This document shows positions 5,901-7,403 of a stretch of DNA of 7,403 nt, piece by piece. The DNA comes from Acidimicrobiia bacterium. GTDB lineage: Bacteria; Actinomycetota; Acidimicrobiia; Acidimicrobiales; JACDCH01. Under the pieces are notes generated by a model that did no database searches, was not told the DNA's origin, and was given only the letters and a program-made list of their open reading frames with translations. Location of the stretch: assembly GCA_013694495.1 (NCBI GenBank), contig JACDCH010000326.1:1-7403 (forward strand), read 5' to 3'. The first letter of the stretch is position 1, and each line of letters opens with the position of its first letter. The position numbers were made by a program, and so were the translations under genes.

Positions 5901-7403
5901 TCGACGGCGTCGGCGCTCGAGACGACGGGGTGAACAACCCGGCGGCGTACCACATCGTCACCACCGGTGAGTTCACTGACGAGGCCCAGGACGACGGGGC
6001 GCGGGACAACCCGCTGTGGGACACGGAGAGCTCGGAGCCCGCGATCGACGGCGACGGTTCGACCGTCTCCTACACCTTCGAGTTCGAGAGCGAAGGCGAC
6101 GACACGCCCCGCTCCGAGCTCCCGGCCGACATCAGCCAGGTGCTGGTGGCCGAGCGGGCCACGGTGAACGGTGCCTTCACCGCCACCGAGGTCGTCTCGC
6201 TCGCCGGACCGCTTGAGCAGATCGGCTTCTTCGATCCCGAGGACTGCCTCGCCCCCACCACCCCGACGACGAACGTGCCGACGACGCCCGCCGTGGTGCT
6301 GCCGCCCGACGAGGACCACTGCTCGAACGCCGGTGACGGTGACTCCGAGGAGTCGGACATCTCCGACGACGGCCGCTACGTGGCCTTCACCACCTACGCC
6401 CGCAACCTGCACATCGACTCCAACTGCGACGACTTCCCCTCCGGCGGCGGCGTCACCATCGCGCCGCAGCCGCTCTCCGCCGCCGGCAACTCCCAGCTCA
6501 CATGCGAAGAAGGCGGTGAGGGCACGACGTTCTCGGACATCCTCGTCGTCGACCGACTCGCGCCGGGGAACGCGGGCGCCCCACAGCTCGCCAGCCCGGT
6601 GTTCGGGAGCCCGGAAGGCGTGTATCCCGACGGCTCGGCGTTCCAGCCCAGCGTGTCGACCGACGGGCGGTTCGTCGCCTTCGGCAGCTCGGCCAGCAAC
6701 CTCCTCGGGACGACGCCCTGCGGCGAGGGTGGACAGTGCTCGATCGACTCGAACGACACCGAGGACATCTTCGTGCGTGAGTGGGATCCGTTCGTCTTCC
6801 CGAGCGCCTCCGACCTGCTGTTCCCGAACACCCAGCTGGGGTTGACATCCGGGTCGCAGTCGGTGCAGCTGCGCACGTTCCAGTTCGGCCCGGCGCCGGT
6901 GCTCGGCATCGAGAAGTTCGGAGCCAACCCCGGCGACTTCACCATCCTCGGGACGTCGAACTGCTCACCGCCCCTGTCGACCGACCCCGCAGCAGCCGTC
7001 GCGCCGGTGCCCCAGTACGCCATCGTGCACCTGGACACGCCGTGCACTGTCACCGTCGCCTTCGCGCCGAGTGCGATCGGCACCAGGAGCGCTTCGATCC
7101 GCGTCGCCACGGGGGCCGCGCCGCACTCGTTCGTCGGCACCCAGTTCCACGAGGTCGACCTCCTGGCCGTCGGCGATCCCAAGCCCGTCGATCCGGAGGA
7201 CGGGCCCGATGGCCCCGGGCCCAGCCTCCCGGATCCGGTGAGGCCCCGACCTGGCCCCGGTCCCGACCCGGTCAATCCAGTCGACCCCGTCGACCCGGTC
7301 GGCACGCCGGGCTTCAGCACCGATCCCGGCTCGCTGGACTTCGGCGAGCAGCTGGTGACGGTCACGAGCCCGCCGCAGACCGTCACCGTCACGAACACCG
7401 GCA
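2954..7403 (+). CDS. Giant secreted protein with two PD40 beta-propellers and Ig-like (choice-of-anchor D) domains, partial
   Basis: The frame is open from GTG 2954 (or ATG 2957) to the window end without a stop, giving at least 1483 residues; the 3' end lies outside. Residues 1-18 are Arg-rich and 19-35 hydrophobic, with a likely signal-peptidase site near QAAA|EA (40-45), so the protein is exported. Domain order: seven TolB/PD40-type repeats (about 49-600), a choice-of-anchor-D Ig-like domain (601-715), seven more PD40 repeats (716-1284), a second Ig-like domain (1285-1408), a Pro/Asp-rich linker (1409-1452) and the start of a third Ig-like domain (1453 on). Each repeat carries a core like S-x-D-G-R-Y-[VI]-A-F followed by a DxYVxD-type strand. 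All 20 Cys lie in 10 local pairs. Proteins of this kind are surface or extracellular binding proteins without a known enzymatic site, and none is visible here. It follows the response regulator by 100 bases on the same strand. The cell-wall anchor or C-terminal sorting signal, if any, is beyond the window. Confidence 0.93.
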   Translation, partial: MMGLRRKSTRLAAQRRLRAIVAVALVATAAAVLIARDTPQAAAEARSAIARVSKDDGTEINSNAGQDALSGDGRYVAFVTSEQMDPDDTDPESLDVYVVDNVTRSTTLISQFVPGAGQSGSGDSDQPAISADGRYIAFRTTTPYQIEDDGGNAQADGSVGIWMVDRGPADSTGAFPEVFCDESIGDPVCMNDPAPISLFQDPGNVNQDDPTAPIPETEMSASGRIPSQPTISGDGTQVAFTVLIPGGAVIACPALPCGSSQTRVFIRDLDRDRNGVPALPHTIGDGTGQEAPDSALTLVVPLSSEAPPGTSQGMPSISEDGLHVAVVESISSSRAEVAVYDRTLDGQGSLDDPSDLRVVVVSDAFTTDPGDGRFAVLPDISGDGSRVTFTFFVVQPPPPTTTTTTAPTTTTTAPPPPDIIVNFAPLVAAEDFVIPQVVVVDRDSSGENFNEQVVSRNAFGGNGDDTSAFPVISADGRYIAFASSATNLGPDPGFCEEANSGPGFAAAAVQTQAVAILAPSFNAGLCHIYAVDLDEEPRTGPQLVSTDFGGPADAPSTAPDISSTGRFISFSSAATNLDGAEGAPPEQSLDVYLLEWTPILRATQDPVVMLPTPVGGSTQGPTLVSIGTSDFGPFEIEALTLLGPHDEDFSFDALACSGVTFHAGDSCQFSVTFSPTATGVREADILVTRSSALFASSGQAEIELTGLASVPTANGVTERASLSAPDANGNEQSEGFSFDPALSGNGRYVAFTTFEGLVPEDPGGADIYVRDLLRDTTTLISIPVASCSECGLVAGPLSAGSAGAPAQFFPGSFEPSISGNGRYIAYETSSGQVLLADRGAPDVAGDFTAPVVTTVVSIQPGSSDEPLNTDNSNPSISADGTQIAFSCDGNNDNLLCAPEEFRDSVLVRDLDTNRDGVIGGPTDARTFQVRPPGPEEGPETDTVFSAAMSADGNHVAFVAETGLSRPGFDSLDHDLVWVYDRDLDGVGARDDGVNNPAAYHIVTTGEFTDEAQDDGARDNPLWDTESSEPAIDGDGSTVSYTFEFESEGDDTPRSELPADISQVLVAERATVNGAFTATEVVSLAGPLEQIGFFDPEDCLAPTTPTTNVPTTPAVVLPPDEDHCSNAGDGDSEESDISDDGRYVAFTTYARNLHIDSNCDDFPSGGGVTIAPQPLSAAGNSQLTCEEGGEGTTFSDILVVDRLAPGNAGAPQLASPVFGSPEGVYPDGSAFQPSVSTDGRFVAFGSSASNLLGTTPCGEGGQCSIDSNDTEDIFVREWDPFVFPSASDLLFPNTQLGLTSGSQSVQLRTFQFGPAPVLGIEKFGANPGDFTILGTSNCSPPLSTDPAAAVAPVPQYAIVHLDTPCTVTVAFAPSAIGTRSASIRVATGAAPHSFVGTQFHEVDLLAVGDPKPVDPEDGPDGPGPSLPDPVRPRPGPGPDPVNPVDPVDPVGTPGFSTDPGSLDFGEQLVTVTSPPQTVTVTNTG
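3098..4754 (+). repeat. Seven PD40 repeats, first beta-propeller
   Basis: Seven repeat cores are visible: SGDGRYVAF (3161), SADGRYIAF (3341), SGDGTQVAF (3647), SEDGLHVAV (3905), SGDGSRVTF (4094), SADGRYIAF (4370) and SSTGRFISF (4637). Each is followed by a strand such as LDVYVVD, GIWMVDR, RVFIRDLD, EVAVYDR, QVVVVDRD, HIYAVDL or DVYLLEW. Seven such units are expected to close one seven-bladed propeller. Repeat lengths vary because of loops that carry Cys pairs (repeats 2, 3 and 6) or a Pro/Thr tract (repeat 5). Confidence 0.82.
4139..4204 (+). repeat. Pro/Thr tract inserted in blade 5 of the first propeller
   Basis: Residues 396-417 are four Pro, six Thr, Ala-Pro, five Thr, Ala and four Pro, encoded by reiterated ACG/ACC and CCG codons. 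The tract splits blade 5 between its FTFFVVQ strand and the QVVVVDRD strand. Such tracts are usually linkers and are prone to length change by slippage. Finding one inside a blade is odd and may mark a surface loop. Confidence 0.8.
4755..5098 (+). other. First choice-of-anchor-D Ig-like domain
   Basis: Residues about 601-715 carry the signature of this ASPM-SPD-2-Hydin-like fold: TSDFGPFEIEALTLLG, DEDFSFDALACSGVTF, AGDSCQFSVTFSPTATGVRE and a closing AEIELTGLA. Two Cys (in ALAC and GDSC) form the disulfide typical of the family. It directly follows the first propeller. Confidence 0.8.
5099..6805 (+). repeat. Seven PD40 repeats, second beta-propeller
   Basis: The cores are SGNGRYVAF (5180), SGNGRYIAY (5405), SADGTQIAF (5582), SADGNHVAF (5798), DGDGSTVSY (6047), SDDGRYVAF (6362) and STDGRFVAF (6656). 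The paired strands are ADIYVRDL, VLLADRG, SVLVRDLD, LVWVYDRD, QVLVAER, DILVVDR and DIFVREW. In order, these match blades 1 to 7 of the first propeller better than they match their own neighbours, so the block reads as a copy of the whole propeller. Blades 1, 3, 6 and 7 carry Cys pairs in loops, and a further pair (EDC and DHC) lies in a Thr/Pro-rich segment before blade 6. Confidence 0.82.
6806..7177 (+). other. Second choice-of-anchor-D Ig-like domain
   Basis: Residues about 1285-1408 begin SDLLFPNTQLGLTSGSQSV and include GANPGDFTILGTSNC and CTVTVAFAPSAIGTRSASI. The two Cys are separated by a longer insertion than in the first domain. It occupies the same place after the second propeller as the first domain does after the first propeller. 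Confidence 0.78.
7178..7309 (+). repeat. Pro/Asp-rich linker
   Basis: Residues 1409-1452 are almost entirely Pro, Asp, Gly and Val and end in VNPVDPVDPVG, encoded by near-repeats of GTCGACCC. It separates the duplicated propeller-Ig part from the next Ig-like domain and looks like a flexible or extended spacer. Confidence 0.75.
7310..7403 (+). other. Start of a third Ig-like choice-of-anchor-D domain (cut by the window)
   Basis: GFSTDPGSLDFGEQLVT and then PPQTVTVTNTG is the classic N-terminal half of a choice-of-anchor-D domain. Here it does not follow a propeller but a linker, so the C-terminal part of the protein may be a string of Ig-like domains. Confidence 0.8.

Noticed and set aside
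5456..7398. Minus-strand frames of 318 and 334 residues opposite the second propeller
   Set aside because: Both are antisense to repeats that continue the giant plus-strand frame; no start signal or motif was seen.

Overview
The window is a high-GC, actinobacterial-looking stretch. The bias toward G/C in third codon positions, SD-poor starts with TANNNT -10 boxes close upstream, Thr/Pro tracts in exported proteins and a NarL/LuxR-type regulator all fit Actinomycetota. The style recalls Acidimicrobiia, but no marker gene fixes the class. I support four protein-coding genes, two on each strand, arranged around a divergent promoter region at about 2075-2226. I see no RNA gene, insertion sequence or CRISPR array.

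Left part, minus strand. A 457-residue membrane protein (701-2074) has two Ig-like domains, one membrane helix, an Ala/Glu-rich helix, an EF-hand-like loop and a C-terminal domain with one Cys pair. Downstream of it, across a 104-base gap holding a GC hairpin and a separate promoter-like box, lies a 157-residue protein of unknown function (123-596). Both starts sit exactly 7 bases after a TANNNT box and lack a Shine-Dalgarno sequence, so both look like leaderless transcripts. The first 122 bases hold no gene I can support.

Middle, plus strand. A 208-residue NarL/LuxR-type response regulator (2227-2853) has a good C-terminal helix-turn-helix and a degenerate receiver domain.

Right part, plus strand. 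A very large exported protein starts at about 2954 and is still open at the window end (at least 1483 residues). After a signal peptide it carries seven TolB/PD40-type beta-propeller repeats and an Ig-like choice-of-anchor-D domain. It then carries seven more PD40 repeats and a second such domain, a Pro/Asp linker and the beginning of a third Ig-like domain. Blade n of the first propeller resembles blade n of the second, so the entire propeller-plus-Ig unit appears to have been duplicated in tandem. All 20 cysteines fall into 10 local pairs, and the same blades in both copies carry EF-hand-like DxDxDG loops.

Together the genes suggest a cell-envelope module: a membrane protein with Ig domains predicted inside the cell, a regulator that may sense something other than phosphate, and a giant calcium- and disulfide-stabilised surface propeller protein. 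The layout of the membrane protein (cytoplasmic N-terminal domains, one helix, extracytoplasmic C-terminal domain) recalls CisA, the membrane partner of Streptomyces contractile injection systems. No tail-like gene is in the window, so that link is only a hypothesis to test in the flanking DNA.
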